Source: Halichoerus grypus
Lineage: Eukaryota; Chordata; Mammalia; Carnivora; Phocidae
Length of the DNA stretch: 64,000 nt
Assembly: GCF_964656455.1 (NCBI RefSeq)
Contig: NC_135719.1
Location: forward strand, 6,179,163 to 6,243,162
Reading direction: 5' to 3'
The stretch's first letter is position 1. Each line of letters starts with the position of its first letter. The notes under the pieces are model-generated. The model searched no databases and had not been told where the DNA came from. It saw only the letters and a list, made by a program, of their open reading frames with translations. The position numbers were made by a program, and so were the translations under genes. This document shows positions 20,402 to 32,233 of the stretch, one piece after another.

Positions 20402-20930
20402 AATTGAACATTTTTTAAATTTAATTTTGATTTATCAATTTTGCTTGTTAGTGTATTTCTTTGTCTAGATTTTTTAGTGTTTTGTCTGAGTATTACAATA
20501 TGTACATATAACTTACCACAGTTTGGTGAAGTGTAGTTGTAGTAAAGTATGGAAATATTACCTCCTTTTGAGTCCCTTACCCTCCCTCACTTAAAACTGT
20601 CTTAACTATTTCCTTTACAAATATTGATAACCTATTAGTTATCATTTTTGCCTTAACCATCAAACTTACAAAACTTGAGAAGGAAAGCTTATTGTATTTA
20701 CCCATACTTTTCCTCTTTCCATTCTTTCTTCCTTCCTGATGCTCTCAGATTCCTTCTTTTATCATTTTTTTCTGTTTTACAACTTCCATTAGCCATTCTT
20801 TTAGGGTAAGTCTGCTTGCAGTAAATACCTTAGTTTTCCTTCATCTGAGAATGTCTTAATTTTCCCTTTATTCCTGAAGGACATTCACCGGATATAGAAT
20901 CCTGGGTTGACAGTTCTTTTTGTTTGTTTG

Positions 20931-21687
20931 TTTTTTCCCATCACTTGAAAAATGTGGGGCTGCTTCCCCCTGGCACTCTGTGGCTTCCTCCGCTGATGCT
21001 GCAGGTAGGGGAGCCGTGTTATTGGGGGGCAGTCCTTTGGGAGTCGAGGTTCCCTAAGGGACCTCTGCTGACATGCGGGAGTTGGGCCTCATTACCATCA
21101 GGTGGGGATAAATGTCCCAGCTCCCCACTTCACCTCTGATACCACCTGGCAGGAGAAGGCTCTGCCTCATTATGCCGGGCACGGGGTGTGGGGTGGGGGG
21201 CAAGTGTAGGCTCCCACTCAGTCTTTGCTGATGGGGCTGGGATATCGTTTTTTGGAGTTTGACTGGACTGGAGTGATTATTGGCTACAAGTTTGCTGTCT
21301 TGCTTGTCTGCCCCTGTCCTGGTCTTTTGACTAAAGAAAGCAGACTTCTCTTGGGGCTTCTTGCGGTCTGCAGCCATTGAGGTATAGGACACCAGCTTCT
21401 CCAGTATCCCGTCAGCTATAAAAGGGCAAAAGAAAACCCAAAGAACTCATTGCCATGTCGTTCTTTGCATCTCAAGGTCGCTAGCAAGTCGGCCTCTTCT
21501 CTCAACCTCAAAGAGTCTTCTCATGTCTGTTTACATACAATGTCCAGGGGTTTTAGCTTTACTTAGTGGGAAAAATAGGAGTAAATATGTCTAGCCCATT
21601 TTGTCTGGAACCAGAAGTCAGGAGTCTTTTTTATTATAACTTACCCCATTACACTCTATTCCAGCTCTTTAAGAGTTCGCTTTACTT
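20931..21687. other. Intergenic, no gene
   Basis: 20931-21415 may be further antisense L1 (low confidence). ORFs of 71 and 112 codons here have no recognisable motif. Confidence 0.45.
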
Positions 21688-21879
21688 TCTTTTTTTTTTT
21701 AAGATTTTATTTATGTATTTGAGAGAGAGAGAGAGAGAGCATGAGCAGGGGGAGGGGCAGAGAGAGAAGCAGACTCCCTGCTGAGCAGGGAGCGCAACTG
21801 GGGGCTGGATCCCCGGACTCTGAGATCATGACCTAAGCCGAAGGCAGACCCTTAACAGACTGAGCCACCCAGGCGCCCC
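21688..21879 (-). mobile_element. CAN-SINE, reverse
   Basis: AAGAGTTCGCTTTACTT (21671-21687) and AAGATTTCGCTTTACTT (21880-21896) are the target duplication with one mismatch. Confidence 0.97.
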
Positions 21880-22299
21880 AAGATTTCGCTTTACTTGATA
21901 AACTGTGACTTGTTAGAGGGGAAGAACTGTGTTTTATTTGTCTGTGTCCCTAGTGCCTAGCAGAGTAGCAATACATTATTTTTGTAATTGAAATGTAGTA
22001 TGTTATCGAGCATTTCCCAGGTTAAGAATTTGTGCAGATACAGCTATATTACCACCAGAGGGCAGTAGCAGCAACCCCTCATTAGGGCCTCCCGAGCCTG
22101 TATGCCCCACAGCAGAATGAACGCTTTCCCCAGAACTGCTTGTCCTTCTTTTGGGTGAGAAAAGCTGAAGTCTGGGAACTTACTGTAATTGGGCCTCTCA
22201 GGGATAAAAAAGGACCTTGGGGTGGCTGACAAGGCTGCACCTGGATCACGTGGGTTCCATTCTTTTGGGTTACGATGTGTTCTGTGTTCCCATGAAGGG

Positions 22300-22470
22300 A
22301 GGGGAAGTCACTCACATATATCTAGCATCTAGAGGCACAGTCATGATTCTGGGCACTCCTCACAGTAATCCTACAAGGCAGGCATTATTTCCTCCCTTTT
22401 ACTGAGGAAACTGAGGCTCAGAGGGTCCTCACAGCTAGTAAGAGGGAGCACTGAAACTCTTACACTGCTT
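22300..22470 (-). mobile_element. MIR, reverse
   Basis: CCTTTTACTGAGGAAACTGA followed by GGCTCAGAGGG is the MIR core in reverse. Confidence 0.75.
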
Positions 22471-22722
22471 CCCCCCGGGGGATCCAAGGACAGCCTCCTC
22501 CTCTGACAGAGTGGTGGGGGGAAGGGACCTCACTGGCAATGGAGGGCCAGGTCAGCCCCACATCCAGCAAGCCTCTCAGCCCCGTGTTCTTCATCCTTCT
22601 TTAATGGGATGATAGTCAACTTCGCTTTTAAGAGCTGTGTGATCTAGGGACAGGACCAGCAGGGCCCAGTACAAAGTGAAAATGTGGGACCCCTTATTTA
22701 AAAAATTAAAAATTTCAAAACA

Positions 22723-22924
22723 GGGGTGCCTGGGTGGCTCAGATGGTTAAGCATCTGCCATCGGCTCGGGTCATGATCTCCAGGTCCTGGGATCGAGCCC
22801 CATATCGGGCTCTCTGCTCAGCGGAGAGCGTGCTTCTCTCTCTCCCTCTGCCTCTCCCCCTGCTCATGCTCTTTCTATCCCTCTGTCTCAAATGAATAAA
22901 TAAAATCTTTAAACAAAACAAAAC
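22723..22924 (+). mobile_element. CAN-SINE with perfect 15-bp target duplication
   Basis: AAAAATTTCAAAACA at 22708-22722 and 22925-22939. Confidence 0.97.
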
Positions 22925-23179
22925 AAAAATTTCAAAACAGCAACAGCAGAGCATTAAACCAAGCACGGGGCCCTTCTAAACGTGAGGGGCCTGTGTGACC
23001 ATACAAGGCACATGTCCATGAAGCCAGCTTTGTCTAGAGCAATAATAGAAATAATGAAATCATAATACCTTCCCTCTTTAGCACAACTAATCTGCACTAT
23101 ATTCTTTCACTATAAATCTTTTATTTCTTTCAATCTTTCTGGGGTTTTCTCCCCCTGTGCGTGGGTTTTGTTTGTTTGT

Positions 23180-23312
23180 TTTTTCAGAGAGAGAGAGAGA
23201 ATCTTAAGCAGGCTCCACGCCCAGTGTGTGAACCTGACGCAGGGCCTGATCCCACAACTCTAAGATGAGGACCTGAGCTGAAATTAGGACAACTGAGCCA
23301 CCCAGGCACCCC
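23180..23312 (-). mobile_element. CAN-SINE, reverse, truncated old type
   Basis: ATCTTAAGCAGGCTCCACGC body and GAGCCACCCAGGCACCCC end; no long poly-T tail. Confidence 0.85.
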
Positions 23313-23359
23313 TCCCCCGGTGTGTTTTTATCTCTACAATGAGGAGGTTGGACTAAACC

Positions 23360-23520
23360 AGAAGTTCTTAACCCTGGTTACACATTAGAAGCACCTGAGG
23401 ACTTGAAAAAACTATCCAAAGCTGGCCCTACCCCCGCAAAGATTCTAGCTGAACTGGGTGGCGGTGGGGCCGGGACATGTCACTAAACTCCCTCCCCAGT
23501 TCTGAGACTCTGATTCCTAC
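23360..23520 (+). mobile_element. hAT/MER5-group relic
   Basis: GAAGTTCTTAACCCTGGTTA then CACATTAGAAGCACCTGAGG match the common TTCTCAACCCTGGCTGCACATTAGAATCACCTG pattern. Confidence 0.6.
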
Positions 23521-23529
23521 TTGAGGGTG

Positions 23530-24900
23530 ATGATGACAAAAATGTCCTTCCCCTCCTTTGAAAAAGCAGCAGAGGTATCTGGACCGCTCTAGCTCCCGTT
23601 GGGCAGGGAGCCTTGAGGTCTCAGGTCTGGGAATTTTTACTGGCAATGACACGAAGAGTATGTGTCCTTGGTGGGTCTGGATAAGGGGCGGGTCTTCTGA
23701 GGAGCTTGTTTCTAGCCACAGCAGTCGTTTGTTCAACTCTCCATTCTGCTCAGGGTCCCGGTGCTCCAGTGTTCCCTGGGGGTCTCGGGGGACGCCGTCA
23801 ATTTGTGGCAGGATTCCTGGGCACGAAGGAAAAACAGTGGCTTTCCCGAGCCTTCTGGGAACTGCCAGCTTGCCTAACTTCCTCGACAGAGCCACAGCAA
23901 TGTGCGTAAAGCTGTGAGGGAGAAGAAAGCAGAAAGGAAAATGTTTATCACACACTTTCTGAGTGCCTGGCATTGCACTAGGAACACTCACATTTAATCT
24001 TCCCAAACCCTTCTGGGTAAGTATTTTTTTAAATCTCCATTTTAACAGTCCAGAAAAGCTAAGTAAGTTGCTGGATGTCACACAGCTCACTGAGTGGTCC
24101 CTCTACTTACTGGAGGGGGAGGGCTGTGGTTCAGAGATACGGTGGAGTGGGGTGAAGGCTGGGTGGTGCTTGCTTCACCCCTGCCCTCTCATCTCTCTGA
24201 CCCCTGCTGGCCAAAGGCCTGGGACCCCAATCTCTTGGTCAAACCCCACCTCTACTCTCACCCCAGCAGTGCTCCCTGGGAAACCGGGTCTGAGGGCCAG
24301 TATGCTCCCAGAGTCTGTGGGACTGGCCCTCTTTTCTGGCTGAGAAAGCCAAGCTGTGGCCGAAGCCAGTGAGGCATGGCCTAGGCCTGCCTTATCAGGC
24401 CTGCACAGAGCTCAGAAACCCTTCACCCTGGGTCCTGTGGAAATGGTTTGGAACACTGGGTCCATTCACTGATGTGAGAACCCAAGGATGAAAGGAAGGT
24501 CCCCTGGGAAGGCAGCCCAGGCTCCTCACAGAAGCCCATCGGGAGATAGGGCTAATGCAGTGATCCTGGGGCCACTGAGCAGGCTGAAACTCCTTCTAGA
24601 ATGAAACTCCTTCTCTGAAGTCAGTTATACTGCCCAGAACGTGAATCTGCCACACAGATTGGGGTAGTTCTGTGAGAATGATCATCAGCCTCAGGCTCTG
24701 CTCAAGGGGGCTTAGCCTCACCTTTGAGGAAGGGTCTCAAATTCCCCTCCCTACACTTGGAGGGGCTTGTAGAGGGTCAGGAAAGTTGTGGGGTCCTGGT
24801 GGAAGGGTGGTAAGGGAGGAAACCTTAGACAATTAGGGGGGTGGGCAGGACTGCAATCTCCCTAATGGATTCACGGCCAGACCAGAGGGGAAGGCTGAAG
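23530..24900. other. Intergenic, GC-moderate, no gene recognised
   Basis: Contains a reverse MIR at about 23963-24100 (CATTGCACTAGGAACACTCA, ATGTCACACAGCTCACTGAG). A 220-codon ORF on the minus strand (23428-24090) runs through the hAT relic and the MIR, shows no domain, and is judged fortuitous. Confidence 0.55.
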
Positions 24901-25140
24901 CTGATCTGAAGGCCCCACCCCCTAGGAATCCACCCACCCCCCTTCAGGAGGGGGACTTGCAGTTTCAGAGCCCTCGGTTGGGCTGAGCCAGTGAGGCCTG
25001 GACCCGCTAATAAGTGCCATGATGAAAGATTTCTATCACATTGTGACTCCCAGGACTGCCAAGTGGCTCAGGAGTGGAGGGCTGGGGAATATTCTTTTAG
25101 TTCATTCTTCAAAAGCAAAGGTCAGATGAAAAATATTTTG
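24901..25140. other. Intergenic, nothing recognised
   Basis: No repeat, RNA or exon signal that I can support. Confidence 0.5.
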
Positions 25141-25510
25141 TAAGATGAACTGTGATATGGGATGAGAGACAGTCCAGGAGATGGATGGGGGTGATACTTG
25201 CACAACAGTGTGAATATACTTACTTAATGCTGCCAAACTGTTCACTTTAAAATTATTAAAACAGGGGGCGCCTGGGTGGCTCAGTCGTTAAGCGCCTGCC
25301 TTCAGCTCAGGTCATGATCCCAGGGTCCTGGGATCGAGCCCCGCTTCGGGCTCCCTGCTCCACGGGAAGCCTGCTTCTTCCTCTCCCGCTCTCCCTGCTC
25401 GCCCTGCTTGTGTTCCCTCTCTCGCTGTGTCTCTGTCAAATAAATAAAGAAAATCTTTTTTAAAAATTATTAAAACAGTAAATTTTATGATATGTGTATT
25501 TCACTACAAC
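25141..25510 (+). mobile_element. L1M 3' end, split by a SINE
   Basis: GGGTGATACTTGCACAACAG then GTGAATATACTTACTTAATG, and after the SINE TTTTATGATATGTGTATTTC, is a typical sense L1M tail. Confidence 0.6.
25265..25462 (+). mobile_element. CAN-SINE with perfect 16-bp target duplication
   Basis: AAAATTATTAAAACAG at 25249-25264 and 25463-25478. Confidence 0.97.
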
Positions 25511-26110
25511 TAAAAAAAGAGGAATGTGAAACTGTGGTTAGCTTAGGAAGCATGTCAGGTGAGTCTCCTCTGAGGCTGAAGAGAGGATTCATGCACTCCA
25601 AGAGCGCGTGCAGGCTGTGGCCGCCCAACTTCTGAGGAAGGCGTTGTCTTCTCCTCAAGGCTCACGGTGACCCACCCAAGGGGTTAGAAATAGATTTTGA
25701 AGAACCTGACAGATGTGCCTCTCTTCTCACTCTTTCTGGCTATCCTTGGGTCAATGAGACAGGATTTTCTTTCTCCAGTAATATTTGGGGATGAATGTGA
25801 GGAATGAGCCAATAGATCAGGTCCTGGCTCAGGAAGCATTTTTTGCTACCATGTTTTAGGACTGATAAACCATTTTACAAATCACAGCTGGCGTGATTGT
25901 GTGGAGTTTGTAGTGGAGAATGTAGGCATCCAACCTCAGAGAGCCAGATAATGACCCAGAGGAGAAGACACTCTGGGCAGAGATCCCAAAATGCTCCCTG
26001 TAGGGGTCCATAGAGGTATGCTAGGAGCACAAGGAGCCCCAGGAAAGAAGGGACTTCCTTGCCTGGAGTGTATCTTAAAACTCCTGTATCACAGGAGTGG
26101 ATCATATTAT
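25511..26110. other. Intergenic, nothing recognised
   Basis: No element identified; a 76-codon minus ORF has no family resemblance. Confidence 0.5.
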
Positions 26111-26216
26111 GTTTTTAGACTTCGGCAACCCATATACTGAAACAGGAGTGATAAAGAAGATTAACTTGGTCCCTGCACAAGGATGACATCAAATTTGTGA
26201 AGCATTCCATATTTTT
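26111..26216 (+). pseudogene. U6 snRNA pseudogene
   Basis: CTTCGGCAACCCATATACT, AAGAAGATTAAC, CCCTGCACAAGGATGACATC and GAAGCATTCCATATTTTTT follow the U6 order from the 5' stem to the terminal T run. Changes in the conserved ACAGAGA region (reads GATAAAGA), in the AGCATGGCCCC segment (AACTTGGTCCC) and near the 5' end mean it is a retroposed, non-functional copy. Confidence 0.9.
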
Positions 26217-26263
26217 TAGTAGTAGATAGTTGAAAAGTAAAATTTAAAAAACCATCCAACTTG

Positions 26264-26418
26264 GGGGTGCCTGGGTGGCTCAGGCAGTTAAGCATCTAAC
26301 TCTTGATTTTGGCTCAGGTCATGGTCTCAGGGTTTTGAGATTGAGCTCTGCATCAGGCTCCACGCCCAGTGTGCTTAAGATTCTCTCTCTCTACCTCTCC
26401 CCTCCCTTAAAAAAAAAA
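26264..26418 (+). mobile_element. CAN-SINE, older variant
   Basis: GGGGTGCCTGGGTGGCTCAG head, CTAACTCTTGATTTTGGCTC body, CTCCACGCCCAGTGTG and a short A tail. Confidence 0.9.
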
Positions 26419-26720
26419 TCCAATTTACAATAAAAACAAAAAACAGAAAATACTTAAGAATAAATTTAACAAAAGATGTGCAAAATTTACACACTAAAAA
26501 CTATAAAACATTCCTGAGGGAAATTTTTCAAGGATCTAAACACATGGAGAGATATACCATGTTCATGGATTAGAAGACTCAATTCTGTTAATTCTCCTCA
26601 ATTGATTTACAGATCTCATAAATCATAATCTCCATAGGCTTATAGAATTATAAAAATTGACATGCTGACTCTAAAATTTATGCAGAAATGCAGAGGACCT
26701 AGAATATCCAAAGCAATCTT

Positions 26721-26918
26721 TTTTTTTTTAAGATTTTATTTATTTATTTATTTGACAGAGAGACACAGCGAGAGAGGGAACACAAGCAGGGGGGATGGGA
26801 GAGGGAGAAGCAGGCTTCCCGCCGAGCAAGGAGCGCGATGCGGGACTCGATCCCAGGACCCTGAGATCATGACCTGAGCCGAAGGCAGACGCTTAACGAA
26901 TGAGCCACCCAGGTGTCC
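26721..26918 (-). mobile_element. CAN-SINE, reverse, perfect 13-bp target duplication
   Basis: CCAAAGCAATCTT at 26708-26720 and 26919-26931, cutting the L1M. Confidence 0.97.
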
Positions 26919-27416
26919 CCAAAGCAATCTTGAAAAGAAGTTAGAAGACTTACATTACCTTACTTCAAGACTAAATATAAAACTATACTAATCAACATAG
27001 CGTGGTACCATTATAAGGATCAACCAGTAAATCAAGGGGCAGAACAGAGAACCGAAAATAGACTCACACTTATTTAGTTATTTGGTGTTTGACAACGGTG
27101 CCAAAGCAATCCAAGGGAGAGAGAAAAATCTTTTCAATAAATGGGGGCTGGAATAACTGGATACCCAAATTTAAAAAAAAAAGAGCCTTAACTCCTATTT
27201 CACACCATACACAAAAAGTAACTCAAGACAGAGCACAGATGCAAAATAAAAGCTAAAACCATAAAGCTCTTAAAAGAAAACCAAGAATACCTTTGTGGCT
27301 TGAGAGTAGCAAATGTTTCTTAGGAAAGTAATAGCCATGAGTTAAAAAACTGATAAATAAGACTTTAACAATAACATAAGCTCATCAAAGACATTGTTTA
27401 AAAATCAAATAGGCAA

Positions 27417-27521
27417 GGCGTGCCTGACTGGCTCAGTCGGTAGAGCATGTAACTCTTGATCTCGGGGTTGTGAGTTTGAGCCCAACGATGTGTGTAGAGA
27501 TTACTTAAAAAAAAAAAAAAG
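27417..27521 (+). mobile_element. Short old-type CAN-SINE
   Basis: GCGTGCCTGACTGGCTCAGT head, AACTCTTGATCTCGGGGTTG body. Confidence 0.88.
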
Positions 27522-27664
27522 AAAACAGGTTAGCTATACACTGGGGTCAAATTTTGCAAAATATATCTGAAAAGAACTGATATCCAAGATATATAAATAA
27601 TGTCTACAACTCAATAATAAAAAGACAACCCCAGTGAAAAATTGGCAAAAGATTTGAACAGATG

Positions 27665-28143
27665 TGGGGTGCCTGGGTGGCTCAAATTAAAAAAAAAAAC
27701 AAAACTTTTTTTTAAAAGATTTTATTTATTTATTTGTTTGTCAGAGAGAGAGAGAGAGAGAATGAGAACAAGCAGGGGGAGTGGCAGGCAGAGGGAGAAG
27801 CAGGCTCACTACTGAGCAAGGAGCCTGATGCAGGGCTCGATCCCAGGGCCCCGGGACCATGACCTGAGTCGAAGGCAGACACTTAACGACTGAGCCATCC
27901 AGGCGCCCCTAAATAAATAAAATTTTTTTTATTAAAGATTTTATTTATTTATTTGACAGAGATGAGAGCACAAGTAGGCAGAGAGGCAGGCAGAGGGAGA
28001 GGGAGAAGCAGACTCCACTGAGCAGGGAGCCCGACGTGGGGCTCGATCCCAGGACTCTGGGATCATGACCTGAGCTGAAGGCAGCCGCTTAACCAACTGA
28101 GCCACCCAGGCACCCCTAAATAAATAAAATCTTTTAAAAAAAA
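27665..28143. mobile_element. Nest of three CAN-SINEs
   Basis: A sense SINE inserted with duplication TTGAACAGATG (27654-27664 and 28144-28154). Only its head (27665-27689, GGGGTGCCTGGGTGGCTC) and tail (TAAATAAATAAAAT, 27910-27923 and 28117-28130) remain visible. Reverse SINE A fills about 27707-27909 and reverse SINE B about 27930-28116; B is flanked by the duplicated tail segment. Confidence 0.9.
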
Positions 28144-28940
28144 TTGAACAGATGCTTCACAAAAGATGATATACGAATGGATGACAAGCACACAAAAAAG
28201 ACAATATTATTAATAATCAGGGCAATGCAAATTAAAACAATAAGATACTACTACATACACAACAAAATGGTTAAAATTTAAATGACTGACCCCTACCAAA
28301 GGCTCATGAGAATAAGGAGCAACCAGAACTCTCATATATTGTTAGTGGGAATGTACCTAATACGACCACTTTGGAAAAAGCCAGTTCTTTTAAAACTAAT
28401 TATACACCAACCCTATGACCCAGGAATTCCACATCTAGGTATTGACCTGAGAGAAATGAAATTATGTCCCCAAAAAGACTTATACAGGAATGTTCATAGC
28501 AACTTCTTCGTAATAGCCAAAAAGCTGGAAAAAACCCGACATCCATCAATAGGAAAATGGGTAAAATGCTATATTCATAAAATGGAATATTACTCCAAAT
28601 AAAAAAAGAACAAATTACTGGTGACACAAAACCATTATGTTGAGTGAAATAAGCCTTACACAAAAGAGTATATTCTATATGATTCAATATATATAAAGTT
28701 CTAGAACAGGTAAAACTAATCTATGGTGGAAACAATCCAAACAGTGGTGTCCTCTGAGAGGTTGGGGGCAGGTATTGATTGGGAAGGGGCATAAGGAAGC
28801 ATTCTGGGGTGATGGTAGGGTTCTCTATCTTGACAGAGGTTAGGGTGCACAGGTTTATGTATTTGTGAAAATTGGGCAAATGCACACTTAAGATTCTGTG
28901 TTTCATTGCCTGTAGGTTTCACTTCAAAAAACTATAAACA

Positions 28941-29044
28941 GGGGCTCCTGGCTGGCTCAGTTGGTAGAACATGCAACTTTTGATCTCAGGGTCATGAGTT
29001 CAAGCCCTACATTGGGTATAGAACCTACTTAAAAAAATTTTTTT
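28941..29044 (+). mobile_element. Short old-type CAN-SINE with 11-bp target duplication
   Basis: AACTATAAACA at 28930-28940 and 29045-29055. Confidence 0.93.
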
Positions 29045-29055
29045 AACTATAAACA

Positions 29056-30360
29056 AATAATACCAAGCTCTAGTTAAAGATAAACATACTGAAGTAACTA
29101 GGGGGATGTTATTGATGTCTGCAATTTACTTTGAGATGCATAAAAACGTAAAATGTATTGATGGATGGATGGAGAGGTAGAGAGAGATATGATAAAGCAA
29201 ATATAATAAAGTATTAAATTGGGTGATGGGTATAGGAATATTTTCACTGTGAAAATCATTATGTTTGAAAATTTTCATTAAAAATATTGAAAAAAGACAT
29301 ACAGCTATATCATGGATAGCATATAAAATTTATGTGAATTTTATATGATAGAACAGGAATGTTCCAGACAATTCTTGAACATATTCCCTTTATTGGCCTG
29401 AAGTGCCCCCTTCTTCCCAACATTTGACCATAGTGATTTTTTTCCCCCGTTCCTTTCTCTTGGGAAACAAAAATTCTAGCAAATTGTGTCTGATGGCTCT
29501 TGTTCTCTCTGTAACCAGAGATTCGGCTTCTGGCAGTTTTAATTTGCTACTAGAGACTCAAGAGGACTGCCCACTGTGCTTGTCTAAAAGAGATAATCAA
29601 GTTATAGTTGACCAATTCGATGATATCAAGGCCTCTGGAGGACAAATCCTTCAGCATTCGCCAAGTGGAGACACAGCAGGGACCCAAGGCCAGAAGCCCA
29701 GCACCCTGCAATAGGCACTGTGCAGAAGCTAACTTTGGTTTGGAGCTGGAGGTCGTTGGAAAGAGGAAGCCTTTTATCCCAGCCCCTGGGGGGAGTAAAA
29801 GGAGGAGTTGGAGTGGGGTCTGCTGAGCCAGTGCTGGGGAGCTGAGCATCAGGGCATCAGGCCAAGAGGACGCTCCCAGGTCACTATGGCCCCTCCCTGC
29901 CTCCTGGCTTGGTGACTTTTACTCCTGGGTTGGGTGATTGCTCAGTTAACCTGAGAGCCCAGTGACCAGCCTGAGCTGCTCCTGCCAGAACTGGCAGGGC
30001 TTGGAGTGGGGATCGGGCTGGCTGGGAAAAGGTGGTCTTCACGGGCAGGGCCAGAGGAGGGAAAAGACGAAGGCGACTTGACTTCTTTCAGCTGAGGGCC
30101 AGTGGCAGCCTGCCTGGTCAGCCCGTCCTGCCCACCCCACCCCGCGATGAGTGTGGTAACCGTGCGTCGTGAAGATAATGGAGAAGGAGAGTGGATGAAT
30201 AGGGGTGCAGTGTCCCCACAGTCGCCTACGGGCCTAGAGTCCTTGCATCTGAGCATCTCTGACCTTGTGGGCGTGGTCATGGATCACCCCCATTCTTGTA
30301 TCTTTCCTTGTTATGTCTATTTTTTGAGTGTCTTTGTGTGTTTATCCTGATTTCTTTTCT
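29056..30360. other. Intergenic, no gene
   Basis: 29100-29300 looks like an L1-type 3' tail (TTTTCACTGTGAAAATCATT). From 29400 the sequence is GC-richer and unassigned; ORFs of 72-112 codons overlap on both strands without motifs. Confidence 0.45.
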
Positions 30361-30369
30361 AAAAAAAAA

Positions 30370-30840
30370 AAATTATCTCTTGTTAAAAAGTAATATGTAC
30401 TTATCATAGAAAATTCAGATAAACAAATTAAATAAATTGAAATAATCACCCAAAGGTAACCTCTATTAAGCCTGCGATGTGTTTCCTGACAATGTTTATT
30501 TCCCAGTGGGTATATACGCAATTTAAAAAATGAGATTATAATATGTGTGCTGCCTTGTAGCCTGCCTTTTCCACTTAACAGTGCATCATGGAGGTCTTTC
30601 CTGGTCATGAAATACAAGGAAATAATGATCATTTTCACCAGTTGCTTAGCATCCCAATAACACGGATGTGCACTAAGTTGTTTAATCTCCTCTTAGTGGA
30701 CATTTAGCTTGTTAAAGCATTTTGCTATTATAAACAGTACTGTGATTATAAACATCCTCGGATTCAAATCTGCCCTTGTCTGTGATTTTTTTTTTCATGA
30801 ATTCTTTGGTGTGGAATTATTCTCTTAGATGGAAGGTAGA
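30370..30840 (-). mobile_element. Possible old L1 3' fragment, antisense
   Basis: AAAGCATTTTGCTATTATAA followed by ACAGTACTGTGATTATAAAC is the reversed L1 TATTATGAATAAAGC pattern in diverged form. Confidence 0.45.
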
Positions 30841-30999
30841 CTGCTTTAAAGTCTTTGTTGACTTTTCTTTTGCTAAATATAAGGGACATCTGATGTGCTT
30901 CCCTGCTCAGAATTCTTTATCCCCCTCCTTCTAATAACAACAGCCTTTGTTTTTCCTTTAGGGAGCCACACCTCCCCTACTCTCTCTGGCCCTTGTGGG

Positions 31000-31560
31000 C
31001 TGTCAGTCACTCTGAGCCTCTCCTCTAACTGGTCTGAACATGTCACTTGAGGCAGCCAGAGTACTCTCTTCCCTAGGCTGCGTGTTCAGTTCAGAGATGG
31101 GCATAAGATCCAGAGAGAGTTAATCAGAGTATTCCCTGAGACTTTATACGAAGCTTCTGTGAGTGGTGGTGGTGGGGGGGTCTTTCTCTCCCTTTTTGAT
31201 CAGAAGCCACAAAGATACGGGCTTGAGACTCTAGGAGGCCATCCTCCCTGCCATGTAGATTGAGTCTCATCAGAATTAAGCCAACACAGTCAGAGAAACA
31301 GTCAAGAAATAGGGAGACAGAGCCCTGATGACCTTGGTCAAGCCCCTGAATCCAGCTATGCCTAAAGCCATCCCTCCGTAGGTCTTCCCACTTAACTGAG
31401 TCAATGAATATCCTTTGTTTGTTTGTTTGTTTGTTTAAGCTAGTTTTGTATGGATTGCTGCCATTTGTAAGTGAAGGAGTCCTGAATAATATTCTATGTT
31501 GTCCTCCTGAAAAGTGGTACAAATGTATACTCCAATAGGGACCAAATTTGGGAGCTGACA
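31000..31560 (+). mobile_element. Unassigned old interspersed repeat
   Basis: TTAAGCCAACACAGTCAGAG, CCCCTGAATCCAGCTATGCC and GGAGTCCTGAATAATATTC recur in mammalian genomes in this order, but I cannot name the family. Contains a (TTTG)n run at 31414-31436. Confidence 0.4.
31414..31436. repeat. (TTTG)n microsatellite
   Basis: Five to six units, uninterrupted. Confidence 0.9.
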
Positions 31561-31696
31561 AGGCAAACCTAGATTATTAGAAAATTATTCCTTAGAATTC
31601 TGCATGAAATGAGAATATTCACAGGCTACAGTGAGCGTAGTAGTTAATGGATAGGTGGGTCCTGCACAGGTGTTTATTATGTTTAAGAATAAGTAA

Positions 31697-31885
31697 GGAT
31701 GCATGGGTGGCTCAGTCTGTTAAGCGTCTGCCTTCGGCTCAGGTCATGATCCCAGGGTCCTGGGATCAAGTCCCGCATCGGTCTCTTTGCTCAGAGAGGA
31801 GCCTGCTTCTCCCTCTGCCTTTGCCGCTCCCTCTGCTTGTGCTCTGTCTCTCTCTCTCTCAAATAAATAAATTTTTAAAAATCTT
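31697..31885 (+). mobile_element. CAN-SINE, first bases diverged
   Basis: Starts GGATGCATGGGTGGCTCAG; flanks AAGAATAAGTAA and AAGAACAAGTAA are the target duplication. Confidence 0.93.
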
Positions 31886-32233
31886 TAAAGAACAAGTAAT
31901 CAACAAATAAGAACAACAAAACAACAACAAAACAATGCAAAGACATTCGATTGCCTGTATCGTGTAGCATAAAACCAGAGAAACTTAAAAGCTGAGGTGG
32001 CAAACTAGCCCGCCATGGGCTATATCGACCCGAGGAACATGGTTTATTTAACTTGTCCACTGCCTTTAGAATATTTGAAAATGGAACCTGGAACTCTTGC
32101 AGAAATGGCTAATGTCAGGGCTGGAGCAGGAACAGTTCCCTTGGGAATGTGAGACATCAAATTGTGCCTGAAAGGAGAAAAGTGACCAAATGCAGCAGAG
32201 AGATGTAAAAAAAAAAAAAAAAAACACCCACCG

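Larger units (their letters stand above)
18590..20930 (-). mobile_element. L1 ORF2 region, antisense, carrying three SINE insertions
   Basis: Reversed ORF2 throughout (AGGTTTATCAGTTTTATTGA; AATTTTCTTCTCAGCACAGC; GGATATAGAATCCTGGGTTG). Interrupted by SINEs at 18992, 19821 and 20213. Frames are broken. Homology may continue weakly to about 21,400. Confidence 0.8.
26440..28930 (+). mobile_element. L1M ORF2 end plus 3' region, sense, heavily interrupted
   Basis: ORF2-like text from TTCATGGATTAGAAGACTCA through CAATAAATGGGGGCTGGAAT and ACCCAGGAATTCCACATCT; the 3' region ends at about 28930. SINEs sit at 26721, 27417 and in the nest at 27665-28143. A 106-codon ORF at 28282-28602 is a decayed ORF2 remnant (contains GIDLREMKL, ending HKMEYYSK). 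Confidence 0.82.

Noticed and set aside
23428..24090. 220-codon minus-strand ORF as a gene
   Set aside because: Runs through a hAT relic and a MIR; no motif or splice context.
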